Assembly: GCA_963573315.1 (NCBI GenBank)
Contig: OY752149.1
Span: 558,001 to 622,000, forward strand
Direction of reading: 5' to 3'
DNA length: 64,000 nt
Source of the DNA: Entomortierella parvispora
Taxonomy: Eukaryota; Mortierellomycota; Mortierellomycetes; Mortierellales; Mortierellaceae
Made by a program: the position numbers and the translations under genes. The notes below the pieces were generated by a model that was not told where the DNA came from, ran no database searches, and saw only the letters and a program-made list of their open reading frames with translations. Of the stretch, positions 44,118 through 56,067 are shown one piece after another (position 1 is the first letter of the stretch; the number at the start of each line of letters is the position of its first letter).

Positions 44118-46512
44118 ATGCCACCACGGATAGGCCCAATCAGCGCAGCAGAGTTTGCAGAAAAGCTGACCAGACTCTGTTTACGTCCACATGCACACCC
44201 CTCTTCTTCGCCTCGGATTCTGGATCCATTTGCGCCGTTGAATCGATCCACTTCTCATGCAAACCTTGTTCAACAAGACCATGCAGCACTTGCAGCAACA
44301 ACACCAACAACAACGACCGCAATGCCCCCACGGAGAATTGGCATCGCTGTATCAGGGGGTGTCGATAGCATGGCCTTGGTGACATTGTTGGCGCGCCACT
44401 ACCGATCTGGTCCGGCGACAGTCAATCATCAGATCCAGGACCTGGGAAATGTCCAGATACATGGACTTATAGTCGATCATAAGCTCAGAGATGAGAGTAC
44501 GACTGAGAGTCGGTATGTCGCTAACGAGATATCGAAGCAAGGTAAGGGGTGTAACTCTCGATCGGGGTGATCTTGCTCAGCGAAATTTGGAAGACCTAGG
44601 GGGATGAGGCGGCTAACTAGAGGAAAAATATCGTATTTTCATTAGGTGTCATCCCTCACATCCTGACCCTGGACTGGTCATCCGCTTTACAATCAAACCA
44701 GGAGCCATCAAGGCAAGGGCAGCAACTAGAACAGTCAATAAGACAGGATCTTAAACCGGACAAGACTCATCTTGAGACCCAAGCTCGACTGGAGCGATAC
44801 AGAGTCATCGCCGAAAAATGTCACGCGCTTCAGATCCAGGAACTCTTTGTCGGCCATCATAGTGGCGATCAAGTCGAGACGGTCCTGTTCCGGCTGTCTA
44901 GGGCAAGTGGGATTGATGGGCTAGCAGGAATTCAATCTTTGGCGCCATTTGGAGTGCTGAATGTTCCTGAAGCTCTGGATCTTCTAGTTGCGCGTCCTCT
45001 GCTGGATTTTGACAAGGTAAAAACAAATTGCCATCGGGGACTGATTACGTACGATCCCCTTTATTAACTCATCATTCTACTTCATTCTCTAGAGACGACT
45101 GCGTGCAACATGTGAAGAGCTTGGGGTTCAGTGGGTAGAAGACCCCTCCAACAGGTCATTGGACTATCAGAGGAATGTGATCCGGCACTACCAGCAAGAG
45201 GTCGATCAAACAAATGGCTCAAGAGAAATCTCTCGTCTTTCCAGTACTGCCTTGATCATGTTTAGACAGCGAATGAATCAGCATCGACAAGTAGCATGGG
45301 ATCAAGGTAAACGTAACTTGACCTGGGCGCGTGGACATTGTCATGATTGGAGCCTATTATTGTTGTTGTTCCTTGTTAATATCTTCTCTTTTCCTATACT
45401 CCCTCCCCACATTCCCTTGACATTGACACAAGAAAGTGAGACATTGGTTGAAGGATATTCATTTCGATACTGCAAATGGCGTTTGTCACTTTCAGCTGCA
45501 AGAACGTTTGGAAGTCAGAGGAAGTCAGGCTAAGCAGGAATCAGCCACAACAGCTGGGCCAGCAAAAATGATTGGATGGCTGCAAAGTTTAGAGCTGCAT
45601 GTCGCCACTCGACTTGTCTCGTTCCTTGTGCGGTGGGTGAGTTGCAAAGATCACCCACCAGGGCTTGAAGACGTTCAGTTGATGCTGCAGCAGATGAGAC
45701 TTCACACAGGAGGTCCAAATTTGGACAAAATGAAGGATAGTGGCGAGGACGCTCTACTGGAATGTATCACCTCTGTATCAAAAGACTCGACTGTGTACAG
45801 GAGAAGGAGGAAACGACGCGTATCTCAACAGACCGAGAGTGATCCTTCTGTGGTGACTCTGTTAGGAGAGCGCTTGGGTGGAACAAGGATTGCAGCCACT
45901 CAGCAGTCTATTCAAATGGCAGGCGTTCTTCTATCACCGCCAAGGAAGTCCAAGGGCTTTCCAAATCATTGGACTCTTTCGAGGCAGCCATTGTCGCAAG
46001 CGGATCAAATCGCAACACAGATTCAAGTCTTGCTTCCTATACCCGATTCTTTGGCGGATCATTCATCACCAATGCTAACGCCAGAAACTATACCAGAAGC
46101 AACGAGTTTGATGAGGCCAGCTCCAATAGATTTGCTATGGGATCAGCGCTTCTTTGTCAGGATACAACCCATGGGGGGGACCGCAAACTTGAGTACAGAC
46201 ACAAAGGCGGTGTGCTTTGACGCGCTTGTTGTCAGGTCATTAACTCTACAGGACGTTCAGACTCTTCGAGGGCAAAGGTTGGATCTGGATCTATCTGAAT
46301 TGGAGACGCTAATGGTACAATTACCAACCAAAGCCCGATTTACGGTGCCGGTTGTTGTAGGCCTGGGACATCAATGTGAGGTACACGAAGGCAGTGGGTT
46401 GTCGGAAACTCTGGTCTCGATCCCCAGCGTGAATCTTCATTTGTTTCCAGAGCAGTTCAGAGTCCAAAGTCGGTTCAAATCAGATCGGTCTCTAACGGAA
46501 CTGGATTCTTAG
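44118..46512 (+). CDS. tRNA(Ile)-lysidine synthase, TilS-like
   Basis: Four exons: 44118-44541, 44646-45016, 45093-45306 and 45437-46512, coding 694 residues. TilS ligates lysine to C34 of tRNA-Ile(CAU) with ATP so that it reads AUA. The PP-loop is GIAVSGGVDSMALVTLLARHY, followed by LIVDHKLR. Exon 2 has ARLERYRVIAEKCHAL and GHHSGDQVETVLFRLSRASGIDGLAG, very typical of the family, and exon 3 has WVEDPSNRSLDYQRNVIR. The C-terminal half (exon 4, about 360 residues) is poorly conserved and longer than in bacteria. An N-terminal extension of about 70 residues precedes the PP-loop and could target the protein to mitochondria, where this modification would be needed. The last acceptor (at 45436, AAAG) was chosen because it alone keeps frame. 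Confidence 0.9.
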
Positions 46513-46733
46513 AAGAGTATGAAGAGTAGCTGACTATGGCACTATAACTGAAAAATAAAAAACAACAACAACGGCCGAAAAACACCTTTAGGGGACAGTA
46601 TGTGTTCTGAAGTCAACCTTTTTTTTTTGGGTGCTGTGATGCTGGTTATCTCTTTTTTTTCCTCAAGACTTTAGACAGGAGGCTCACCAAACTCCATTGA
46701 GAAACAAGAGAAACACTGCCGAGTTTTATTCAT

Positions 46734-49700
46734 TCAACCTTTTTGTTTCTTGATCCTGGTGGGACAGTCGCAGTACAGATCAAGCCAGGCAGGGTCACTG
46801 TCGAGCAGCACCAGGCCCTCCTTGGCAACTTCTCGTCTAGCAACTCTAACCTGAACATTGGTCGCTGTAAGGGCCGCTTTTCCATGAAGCATTAAGGCAC
46901 AGACTTGAGGTTGTGGATCCTGAGGACGCTTATCATCCAGAACATCCTGGCCTTCGGTTATGATCCAGCGTTTCCAGGACGTCTTTTGTTGCTGCGGTTG
47001 ATGCAAAGGTCCGGGAGGTGTCCGTGGCAATTCTGGTGAAGAGGTGGATGAAGACGATGCACGCGTCAGAGCTGGAGACGCGGGACTGGAGCTCGAAGAC
47101 GACGAAAGCGGGGTCGACTTTGACGAACAATCATCATCATCACCACTGTCGACATCCAGCTCTTCTCCTGAAGTCAGGTTCTTGAGCTTGGCCTTCTGAC
47201 ATCCAGCTGCTGAAACACGTCTAAACAGCTCGGCTATCGGGTGCCTCTTCAGAGTCTCCATGGAGATATGTTTTTCCAGTACTGGCAGGATGGTCCTGTC
47301 AAACACCCCTTTCACTACATCAAAGTTCCAGTTCGAATCCACGTACACCGCTCCCAACATACTCTCCAGGACGTCTCCCAAAGCCTTAGTGATCACAAAC
47401 TCACTCCAGTACTCGCCCGTCGGCTCTCCATTCTCCGCGTCCTCTTTGGCCTCTTCGATCATCTCGACGGCACCAAGAATATCACTGCTAAGACTCGAGC
47501 TTGCTTGAAGGATATGACGATGCAACTCCAACTGTATACAAAGAACACCCAGCGTCTGATTGTTGACACTGGCCGACTTGATTTCATGAATCATTCCTGG
47601 TCCAGAGATTGGGTAACGGTTAACCCAATGATGGGCCACCAACATATCCAAAATCGAATCTCCCAAAAATTCGAGACGTTGATAACAAGGTGTCCGAGGT
47701 CGGAGCCAGGACGCGTGAGTCAGGGCTTCCTCAAGAAGAAGACGATTCTTGAACTTGTATCCAATGGTTTTTTCAATCTTGCTCAAGTCTCCCATCATCT
47801 CTGAAGGCAATGAGTTCGGATCCGAAGAGAAAGACGACGACAACACCGACTCGGATGAGCCGGATACAATGATGTCGCGTTCTTTCTGAGATCGCACATA
47901 CGCAAGTCGGAAATCAGACCAGGATTTGATGCCATCAAGAGAGCAGACTAGCCTTTGGGTAGCTACCAGTCCAAGCTCGAGCCCTCCTGATAGAAAGGCG
48001 GCACCCAAAATCGACTCGACCATATCAGCCATATTCTTTTTTGAAATTGGCTGCGTCGCGGGCGTGCTCTGAGGATCTGGCATCGCCGACACTGTTTCTC
48101 CTGTCTGATCTCCATTTCCACATTGGATGTCCAGGTTGAGATACTCGTCCAGGTCATTTGACAGTCCCAAGGATGGCGACACAGCGGACGGTTTGGAGAG
48201 AAAGTGCTTGTTCACAGGGGGTTTCCTTACGACAAACCGATTCAGCTTCCTTTTTTTTGCCCGCCTGAACAACCAATCGTTTGAGATCCGACTCGTTCTC
48301 TTCATTGTCAACTGACCCTCATCCATGAGCGGGTTCCGGATAAAAAGATCGACTGACATCACGAACTTGAGGAATGTGTCTCCTAGCAGCTCCAGTCTCT
48401 GATAGTTCATCTTGTATCCTGCAGCCGAAGAAGTTAACGCTTCCAGAATCAGGCTGGTCTCAATCGCCTCTAATCCCAGATCCTCCAAACACTCTCTCGC
48501 TTTAAGCAATCCATCCAGTCGATCCAAAACTGATACGGCCCAAGAGGAAGAACGAAGAACGCTGGCACTGATAGGACCGATTTCACAGAGTTCAGGGATA
48601 AGGAACCTAGCGGCAGATTTTCTTGTGGTCCGCAACTGTCGGGTTCCAGGTTGGAGGTAATCTTGCCACGGTTGGACTCGCTCAACCTCCACTAGTGGCT
48701 GGGCAAGGTCATGAATCTCTTTCTCTCGCTTCTCTTTGTAAAGAGTAGCAAACGTCATGGCGCCTTCTTGTCCAGACTCGCGTGTGCCTTCGATCGAAAC
48801 CGACTGTGGGATCAACGACGACGGACTCAAATCATTTCGCAGGGCCACAGGAAAGTAAAAACGATAGGATTCGCCATACTCAGACAAGACAGCATCTCGG
48901 ATTCTATCCCACGTGAGTCGATCTTTAGGTATTCCTGGCCGTGGAACGCCGTCTGTGCCCGTAATCACCGTAGACCCGGATTTGATTTCAGTCCAGTCTA
49001 TCTGAGCCAGCAATCCCTCGTTGCTATTCAGAGGCTGGGGTCTTGGCAGTAGAGGTACAATGATATGCCGCATCCCTGTCTCTGGCGAGCCGATATCGAA
49101 CTCTTTGCCACGAAACAGATTCTTGAACATACATTTCGCGTAGCTGTAGAGTTCATGCACCAACGGAGCCTCCATATCAATCGGCTGATGAACAACTTGG
49201 AGATCCACAAATCTTGACTTCCCGTCAAAGAAGAGCTCGATAGGATCGAATTCTGGCAGTTGCTCCCTAGTGAGCAAGCACAGTCTGCGGTGTTCGTCAG
49301 GTGAGTGTGATGATGGTATTTGGGTCTCTGCATCCATGGGTCGCAGGGTCAGGATGGTCCCATAGAGCTTTAACTTGGCGGCAACAGCTGGCGGATCCGC
49401 CTTTGGCAGTATGATCTTGTTATCCCAAAAATTGGGCTCATGGATCCGATACAATCGAACATTGGTCTGCTCTGTCTCCACCCCTGTTTCCCCATTAAAT
49501 TCTCCCTCACCATCCGCCTCAGGCTCGGGTTCGGATTCTTCATCGCTCTCCATCAAGGTCTCCTTTTTTAACGGCAGCATCCGATCATTCAACAATCCCA
49601 AGTGGAATAGCCTCTTGCATGCCTTGAAGGCTGCAGACCGCTTCGCCAGTCGCTTCGAACTGAACGTGTCCGACAAGAACTCAGTCACTGGGACATTTGG

Positions 49701-51975
49701 AGGCAGTGTCAACCGGTACTGGTATTGTTGTTGCTGTATCGGACCGATAGATATCTTTTCGAATTCGGGTGCAAATCTTGTATAGGCATCTCCCGGTAGC
49801 GATGCACAATATCGATAGAGTCGATCAATTGCGGATGAAAACGAGAGCCGCGCGCCGGTTGAGGGGACAAAAAATTCGCTTTCAACCAATGCCAGTTCCA
49901 ATCGCTCATTCTCGAGACTCTCCGGGTCCGTGGTATCCTCATCAAAGTTGGGGTTTGGACGAAAAACGCGATCTTCGGGGAGCTGACCGCACCAGTAGCG
50001 CATCTGCTCCTCCTTTGAAATAATTTTGCTCAGGAAGTCATCGTCGCCACGGCGTTGCATTATAACATAGTCCGAGGCTGGATCGCGGGCACGGCCTCTC
50101 GACTGGATGAAACTGATCAAAGTGTTCTTGTTATCGAACCTTGTCGAGAATAAAATAAAAAAGGGTAGAAATTAGTATCTAACCTGGCCAACATGAGCGT
50201 GCACCAAATTGACACCCCCCCCCCCCCCCCCCCCCCTCCAATGTCTTACCGAATCACAAGTCTGCATCGACGGATATCCAATCCTTCTTCAGCGACATCT
50301 GTTGCCACGAGCAGATTAAAAGCCCCCTTTCGGAACCCGTTCAGCACCCTCCTTTGATCTCTCAGCTGCATCTTCAGTTGCAAAGCATCCGTCTTGGATC
50401 CGTGACCAGTGATCACGGCCGATTTCAGAAAATCTAATCCCAGCCCTCCTTGGTTCTCGTCTCCTGGGAACTGCTTCTTGCATTCATTCAAGAAATCGTG
50501 GATTACATGTGCTGTCGGCCGTCGCTCCACAAACAATATCCCACAGAATCCCTCCCTTGGACTCTGTCTCAAGATGTCGAGTAAGGTCCTCAGCTTTTCC
50601 GTCACAACTCTTAGTTCCCTGTCCAATACGAAGCGGGGAATCAGGGGTACCAATTGCCTCGCTTCTTGGAGATCCCGTAGTTTTTCAAAACCTTTGGTAG
50701 TATTGTGCTGACCTGGGTAGGCTTCCTGGTCGAGTCCTTCGAAAGCGTAGTCCCAGATTTTAGCCGAGCACCAAGGACCGAGTTCGTTTTGCGCATAGAG
50801 ATACGTGTTGAAGGCTGGCTTCAAGTGTTTGCTTCTTTCGCAAAGAGTTCTTAGGGCCGAGAGACAAGAGGCTGCATGGGTTTCGTAGAGCAGTGTTTGT
50901 TCAAAGCAATCCGGGTGAGATATCTCTGGCTTGATGATAAGAATTGGGTTCCCATTAAACAAGACCGATCGCGCTTCAGGACGTTGGGTGTATTGAACGA
51001 CCTCATCGTAGGCGGCCGTATATATCTGGGCAGACAACGTTTCCTCCAATTGTCTATATCAAACATGACAACACAGAGTGAGCAATGTTAACAATATGAT
51101 ATCCCTCTCAATATCAGTCTTCTTGTTTCATTTCATTCTTGAGGCCTTGCTTACTGTGCTGAGAATTCCGCTGTACCCTTGTCCTTTGGTGGTGAGGCTG
51201 TCATCCCAAAGATCTTGGGCTTTTTATCGTTTTCCCCCAGCTTATCATAGAAATCCGTCATGATCTTGCGGTAATTGTGCTCCTTGGTGGCGTGATGGCA
51301 CTCGTCAAAGATGATGAGATCGCACTAGAAAAGAGTATTATCAAATGGCGTGTCAACGTGTTTGGTCAACATGTCTTCCTTTCGTGTCTTGCTCCCTGTT
51401 AGTTTCTGAAACTCACATCTTGAATCTTTAAAAACGCGCACTGGAAGATGTCGAAGAGGATTTGGCCCGTGAGGACAATCACCTCGCATTCTTGAAAGAT
51501 AGCATTCCACCTCGCTTCATCGAAATTGTCCACATCCATGGCCCCACAGATAGGCTCGGCCCTGATATCGCTGTTGTTAACAATGTAAAAATGTTGTTGA
51601 AAGACTAGTGGCACCTTGTTGACCACAAAGAACGACACCCGTCGCTATCAACAACATTCACAGCAACACAGAATCACATGTTAGATGTACTCCTTGAAAC
51701 TCCCACGCCAAGCTGATTTTCGAGTCTTGAAAATAATAAAGGCAAAGCAAGCTGTGAGGGGTGAGCGGTGATGAGAGGACTACCTGCTCTCCTGTGGCCG
51801 CTGCAGTCGCTCGAGCCCTGGCAACAATTCTCTTTAGCAGCAATACTGAAATCAAGGTCTTTCCTGAGCCGGTATCAGCCACGGCTATAACATTGCCTTC
51901 CGTGGCCAGACGCGCGATTTCAAGCTGATAACCCCTGGGATCATCAGTCACTCTCAGGGAGCTTTCCCGTGACAT
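46734..51975 (-). CDS. Dicer-like ribonuclease III
   Basis: Five exons on the complement: 51975-51784, 51644-51417, 51324-51155, 51053-50250 and 50139-46734, coding 1599 residues. Dicer cuts long dsRNA into small RNAs for RNA silencing. Helicase motifs are intact: motif [10 protein letters not shown] (residues about 32-40), motif II DECH (147-150), motif III TASP, and motif VI QSRGRAR (about 477-483). A Dicer dimerisation (DUF283) domain covers about 560-655, ending [19 protein letters not shown]. The PAZ position is occupied by sequence I cannot recognise as PAZ, followed by [18 protein letters not shown], typical of the connector to RNase IIIa. RNase IIIa has [14 protein letters not shown] and [10 protein letters not shown]; RNase IIIb has [13 protein letters not shown] and [15 protein letters not shown], so all acidic catalytic positions are kept. 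A C-terminal dsRBD-like end is interrupted by a Ser/Pro-rich insert. The frame is open upstream of the chosen ATG, so the N-terminus may be longer. Confidence 0.94.
50215..50236. repeat. 22-bp C homopolymer in a Dicer intron
   Basis: An uninterrupted run of 22 C lies 13 bases inside the intron after exon 4, on the donor side, and is a G22 run in the pre-mRNA. Confidence 0.9.
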
Positions 51976-52243
51976 TTCTCTCGGGTGATGAATTGCAGGC
52001 GTTCGGCGGTATAGATATGGGGCTCCCTTGCAGAGCGGAGAAGCGAGAGAGATGGGGAAGCGGGAACCTGCGGCCAAAAACGGTTTACGGGGAAGAGGTA
52101 TATGATAGGAACAAAAGGAACATGAGGAAGAAAGAAACTTGAAAAACGGCGAAGGAACCATGGTTGTCTTGCCAACTTCCAGGAACTGAAATTTTTGGCC
52201 CGGGTCTGCTTTTCCACAGCATTTACGATCAAGAGGGCTTCTG

Positions 52244-54762
52244 TCACATGGCCATTGCCATTCGCTTGCTGTGGTTTTCACGCGACTTGTGATCAGGACC
52301 AACAGCACAGTCAGGTCCGTGGACCTCGAAATCGAACTTGACGTTCTTGGCCACCCAGTCGCATCTCGCTGTGTCTGCATTGCTGATCACTGCACTGTTT
52401 GCCACGTTAAAGTGGTAGATTGGATTCGCGTCCGTGTACGGAGGCCATTGAACGTCCAGCAGATCCTGATTCTGACTTGCGAGTCCTACCGATCCTCGCT
52501 CCGGGTTTGGGTTACCGGTTCTAGCGAACACTGAGAACCGATCGATTACATGTCGTGCGAAGCGAGCATTGACTCCCGTCTGATTCACACCCCTAATCAA
52601 ATCTCCAGACCCGAATGAAGGTACAAGGTCATCGCCATGACAGACCCGATCATCACAGAACGAAGGTACACCTGCACCCAACCCGAAAGCCTCTGACGGT
52701 GCTCGTCCGAAATCCATCACGTAAGTATACAACTCCCCGTCCCCATTGGAGGCTATCTCTCGGCTCAGAGCTTGCAGTGGACAGATATAATAGAGATCCG
52801 TAGCGGCTTTTGCAAGCACATCCCGGACAGTGTCCGGATCTGAATTGTTGAATTGGTACCAAGGAGGGTTGCTGCTCTTGATAAAATTTCCTGTCCGATT
52901 GGTATCCCTCAGCAAGAGACCCAAATTCTTCTCTGCATCCGCAAGTGGGCTCGGGGTTGGAATGTAGGCTGGGACAAAAGAGCCGTACTCGTCTCGAGTG
53001 GCCCCCCAAAGGATGTTTGCCTTTATATTGAATTTGCGCGACGGAACCAGCTCTGAAAAGTCGACAGAGATCAGTGACCCATCCACCAAAGGTCGATAGA
53101 TGGCTTCACGCGGAATCCACGCGTTCTCGGATTGAGAGAGAACATAGGCCATTGCGATCGACTGAGCATCCTGGATCTCGTTCACAGTTTTGCTTTGAGC
53201 GCAGGATAAATCTGATCCTTCGCATCCGAGGCTCTTCATCGTTTGTGCTCCGAGAAGGCCGGAGGCAACTCTCGAGCTCGAGAAAGGTCTGTATAAGGGT
53301 GGATATTATCTTTAGATTAGTCAAAGATCCCTTTTGCTGTTGTAGAAGGTGGCACTGGAGAGAAGATGTAAACTTACAGACCAAGGGGATCTGATTGCAA
53401 AATCGCGTTTTGATACAGATCAAACGCAGACGGGGCCGAGAGCAGTGCGCGCACTGACCATGCACCTGCCGACTGACCAAAGATGGTCACTTTTTCTGGA
53501 TCCCCTCCAAATGTTCTAATATTCTCTTTGACCCAGGTCAGCGCTGCGATATGATCTCGAGTCGCCAAATTGCCCGGTGCTGTTGATCGGGGGATCTCAG
53601 GTATGTTCTCAAAGAGTCCAAAGATACTCAATCGATAGTTCAGTGTCACGACCACGACGCCTCCTCGAGAAACTAGATTTCCCGGTTCAAACAAAGGACT
53701 TGACCCGGACAGAAAGGTGTAGGACCCTCCATGGATATAAACCATCACAGGAAGCCCTTCGGTATTGTTCGCTTTGAGTGTAGGCGTGAAGACATTCAGG
53801 AACAAGCAATCTTCGGATTGCTCTCCTCCAATCCTGGCCGTGTCTGCTGGTGTGGATCTTTGGCCATCAAAGGTAATCTGATAACACACGTTTCCAAAAC
53901 GGGTTGCGTCCATTACGGTCCCGGCGCCTGCCTTCCTGTTTGCCAAAGTCCACCGTTTTGGAGACATAAACCGGAGATTGTTGACAGGCGCTTGCGCGTA
54001 CGGGATACCCAAGAATCTAAAAGAGTTTTGGTCGCGGTAACCTTGGTAGGCTCCAACTCTTTCTGTCTTAACAATGATCTGTTTGGACTTGTCATTGTCG
54101 CCTAGAAATGTCTTCGAGACCGTGTTCTTGCAAAGCGCAGGAAGTTTTGTCGAACAGGGAAGCTGGGAGACTGAGCCACGCCTTCGATCTAGCGCTGAAC
54201 ATTCAGAGGTATCTGCATGGATTCGAGTTTGTGGAGAATGTGATTTTAGCGATGTTGCGACAACCAAGAACACCATGTTATTTGTTCGAAGTCATCTGAC
54301 TTTGGCCTGATTTACCATTGCTCAACACCCAGAAGACACGAGAGTATTTTATGTCAGGCTGAGCAAAAGGAGAGTTGTTTAACAGAGAGGCAATATCGCC
54401 GTATCCTGAAAGTGGCACCATGTCTATAGAGGAAGAATCGCCAATGACATTAAGATCCATTTTTGTGAGATAAAAAAACCTGTTGGTATCATACCTTCTC
54501 CCAGGCTAGCGCACGCATTCTGGCTGTCCTTGTATGACCTCGGTTTCGACAAAAGAATAACGGGGTATTTTGAGGTCGCAGTGTCCACATCATTGTCTAG
54601 CAGGATATGAACACCTATGAGGCTCTTGGCTGTTGGTGCATCCAGGGCGAGGACTGGCACAGCTTGGAACTGATCGTTGAACAGTTTGTTATAAGCATCG
54701 CCGGCTGACGAAGAGGCTATTAAGGCAGCTGTAAGAAGTATGGAAAAAGACAGAGGGGCCAT
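52244..54762 (-). CDS. Secreted type-B carboxylesterase with C-type-lectin-like module (third paralogue)
   Basis: Four exons on the complement: 54762-54495, 54405-54316, 54212-53378 and 53288-52244, coding 745 residues. The ATG at 54762 opens a good signal peptide (MAPLSFSILLTAALIASSSAG). The N-terminal module has cysteines C84, C124, C139 and C147 with FWVLSN and PCSTKLPALC, matching the two paralogues at the left end of the window; the first intron falls in the same 'GEG' glycine codon. The hydrolase part has GIPYAQAP, HGGSY at the oxyanion hole, FGQSAGAWS at the nucleophile, GATRDEYG for the acid and VCHGDD for the histidine, so the triad is complete. It has one more intron inside the lectin-like module and one more in the hydrolase than the second paralogue. 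Its 3' end is 269 bp upstream of the Dicer ATG on the same strand. Confidence 0.92.
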
Positions 54763-55323
54763 GACGATATTTTGTGTACGCGGGATAGAAGTGAATGGAA
54801 GGAGAAAATGAGAGGGGTAGACCGGAAACTGGAAAGTAAACAATTGGTCACGACTTTGGTATTCTCAATGAGTACAGACCCGTTGGTTCAAGCGGAGTGC
54901 TTTCTTTCGTTTTACTTGTCAATGGTCCCCACAGCAAGAGACGAGTTGGTTGGTGAAATGGACGTATTGTTTGTGTTGGAAGACTCCTTCCCCAGGTCAC
55001 CCAGGGGCAAACTGCACAACACTACAGCCTTTTCTCTCTTTAGTGTTATACTTTGAGAGCTATTAGCAAAAACCCGGTAGCGGACGAATGAATGGAAGCA
55101 CTGTGCTCACAGCGATCCGGATCGTCTGTGTTCAAACTTTTACTCATAATCTCTCTCTTATTCTCTCTCTTATTCTCGTCTGTGTTCAAACTTTTACTCA
55201 TAATCTCTCAATCACCTTGAGCAGAGAGATCAAATGAGGGCGCCTGTATCCTATGAGGCTTTTATCTTCTTCTGATTGTGCATGTCAGTGTGAACAGAGA
55301 ATTTTTATTGATTTGAAGAGGGA
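54763..55323. other. Promoter-side spacer of the third carboxylesterase
   Basis: 561 bp. It contains the 34-bp direct repeat at 55122-55209. No TATA element like those of the other genes is evident. Confidence 0.5.
55122..55209. repeat. 34-bp direct repeat with CTCTCTTATT spacer
   Basis: Copy 1 is 55122-55155 and copy 2 is 55176-55209. Each begins TCGTCTGTGTTCAAACTTTT. The copies look identical and the 20-bp spacer is itself a CTCTCTTATT repeat. Confidence 0.85.
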
Positions 55324-56067
55324 CTAAATAGCTTGAACAACTCCCCTCTCCAGATCCGGAACTCGGCTATCAAGCATCTTAGGAGAGGAGGGAGGTGAAC
55401 TAGCTGAGCAGACTACAGGATGAGACTGTGGGGCCATTTGAATGGCTTCAGCAGGGGCATTCGTCGAGGATCTCTTTTCCAACTCTTCCTGGACCCAGGC
55501 CTCCGTTCCAACATTCGATCTCGCGTACAAAATCGTCTCGACCAAGACTAGCAAGCCGACAATCAACATGATGATGGTTCTCGCCTGCAAGGCTCCGCAA
55601 GTACCCGGTAGGGTTTCTCCATCGGCACTGTTCTTTGCAGCAGCCCTCATTCCCTCACCAACAGCACCCCAGCAGGCCGCGACCGCGTCTTCCGACACTT
55701 TGTCCAAAATGGACTCAGGCGACTGAGGTGTCGTAAAGTTCTTGATTTCGCGGTTGAGAGTTCCTGCATTCACCAATTCGATGCAGGGCGCGATCAGGGC
55801 CAAGATGAAGAAGAGGAGACGCCAGAGGATTTGCTGTGTTCGCTTTTGAGGAACAAGCACTGGGCCCGAGCCACTATAGTTCTTCTTGCCAAGTGTCAGG
55901 AGAGTGTAAGGGATAAAGCCCCAGATATCAGCCACAAAGACCGCCACAAGGTAACCTAGGGAGGCTGCAGCGTGATTTGCTCGGTAGCAGTCCAGGCAGA
56001 AACAGACAAAAGAGAGGAAACCTGCGGTGCCGGTAATCCGACGAAAGGTCTGCACGGAAACTGCCAT
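55324..56067 (-). CDS. Four-helix membrane protein of unknown function
   Basis: Single exon of 247 residues. The ATG at 56067 is the first real ATG of the frame. Hydropathy gives four membrane segments: ITGTAGFLSFVCFCLDCY (about 11-28), AAASLGYLVAVFVADIWGF (about 33-55), ILWRLLFFILALIAPCIELV (about 78-97) and TIIMLIVGLLVLVETILYA (about 160-180). The loop between helices 3 and 4, about 60 residues, holds two cysteines (AACWG and GTCGAL) that could pair. The C-terminal 65 residues are cytosolic, Ser/Pro-rich. This layout recalls MARVEL-type proteins, but no signature motif confirms that. Likely a plasma-membrane or vesicle protein. Confidence 0.78.
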   Translation of the reverse strand: MAVSVQTFRRITGTAGFLSFVCFCLDCYRANHAAASLGYLVAVFVADIWGFIPYTLLTLGKKNYSGSGPVLVPQKRTQQILWRLLFFILALIAPCIELVNAGTLNREIKNFTTPQSPESILDKVSEDAVAACWGAVGEGMRAAAKNSADGETLPGTCGALQARTIIMLIVGLLVLVETILYARSNVGTEAWVQEELEKRSSTNAPAEAIQMAPQSHPVVCSASSPPSSPKMLDSRVPDLERGVVQAI

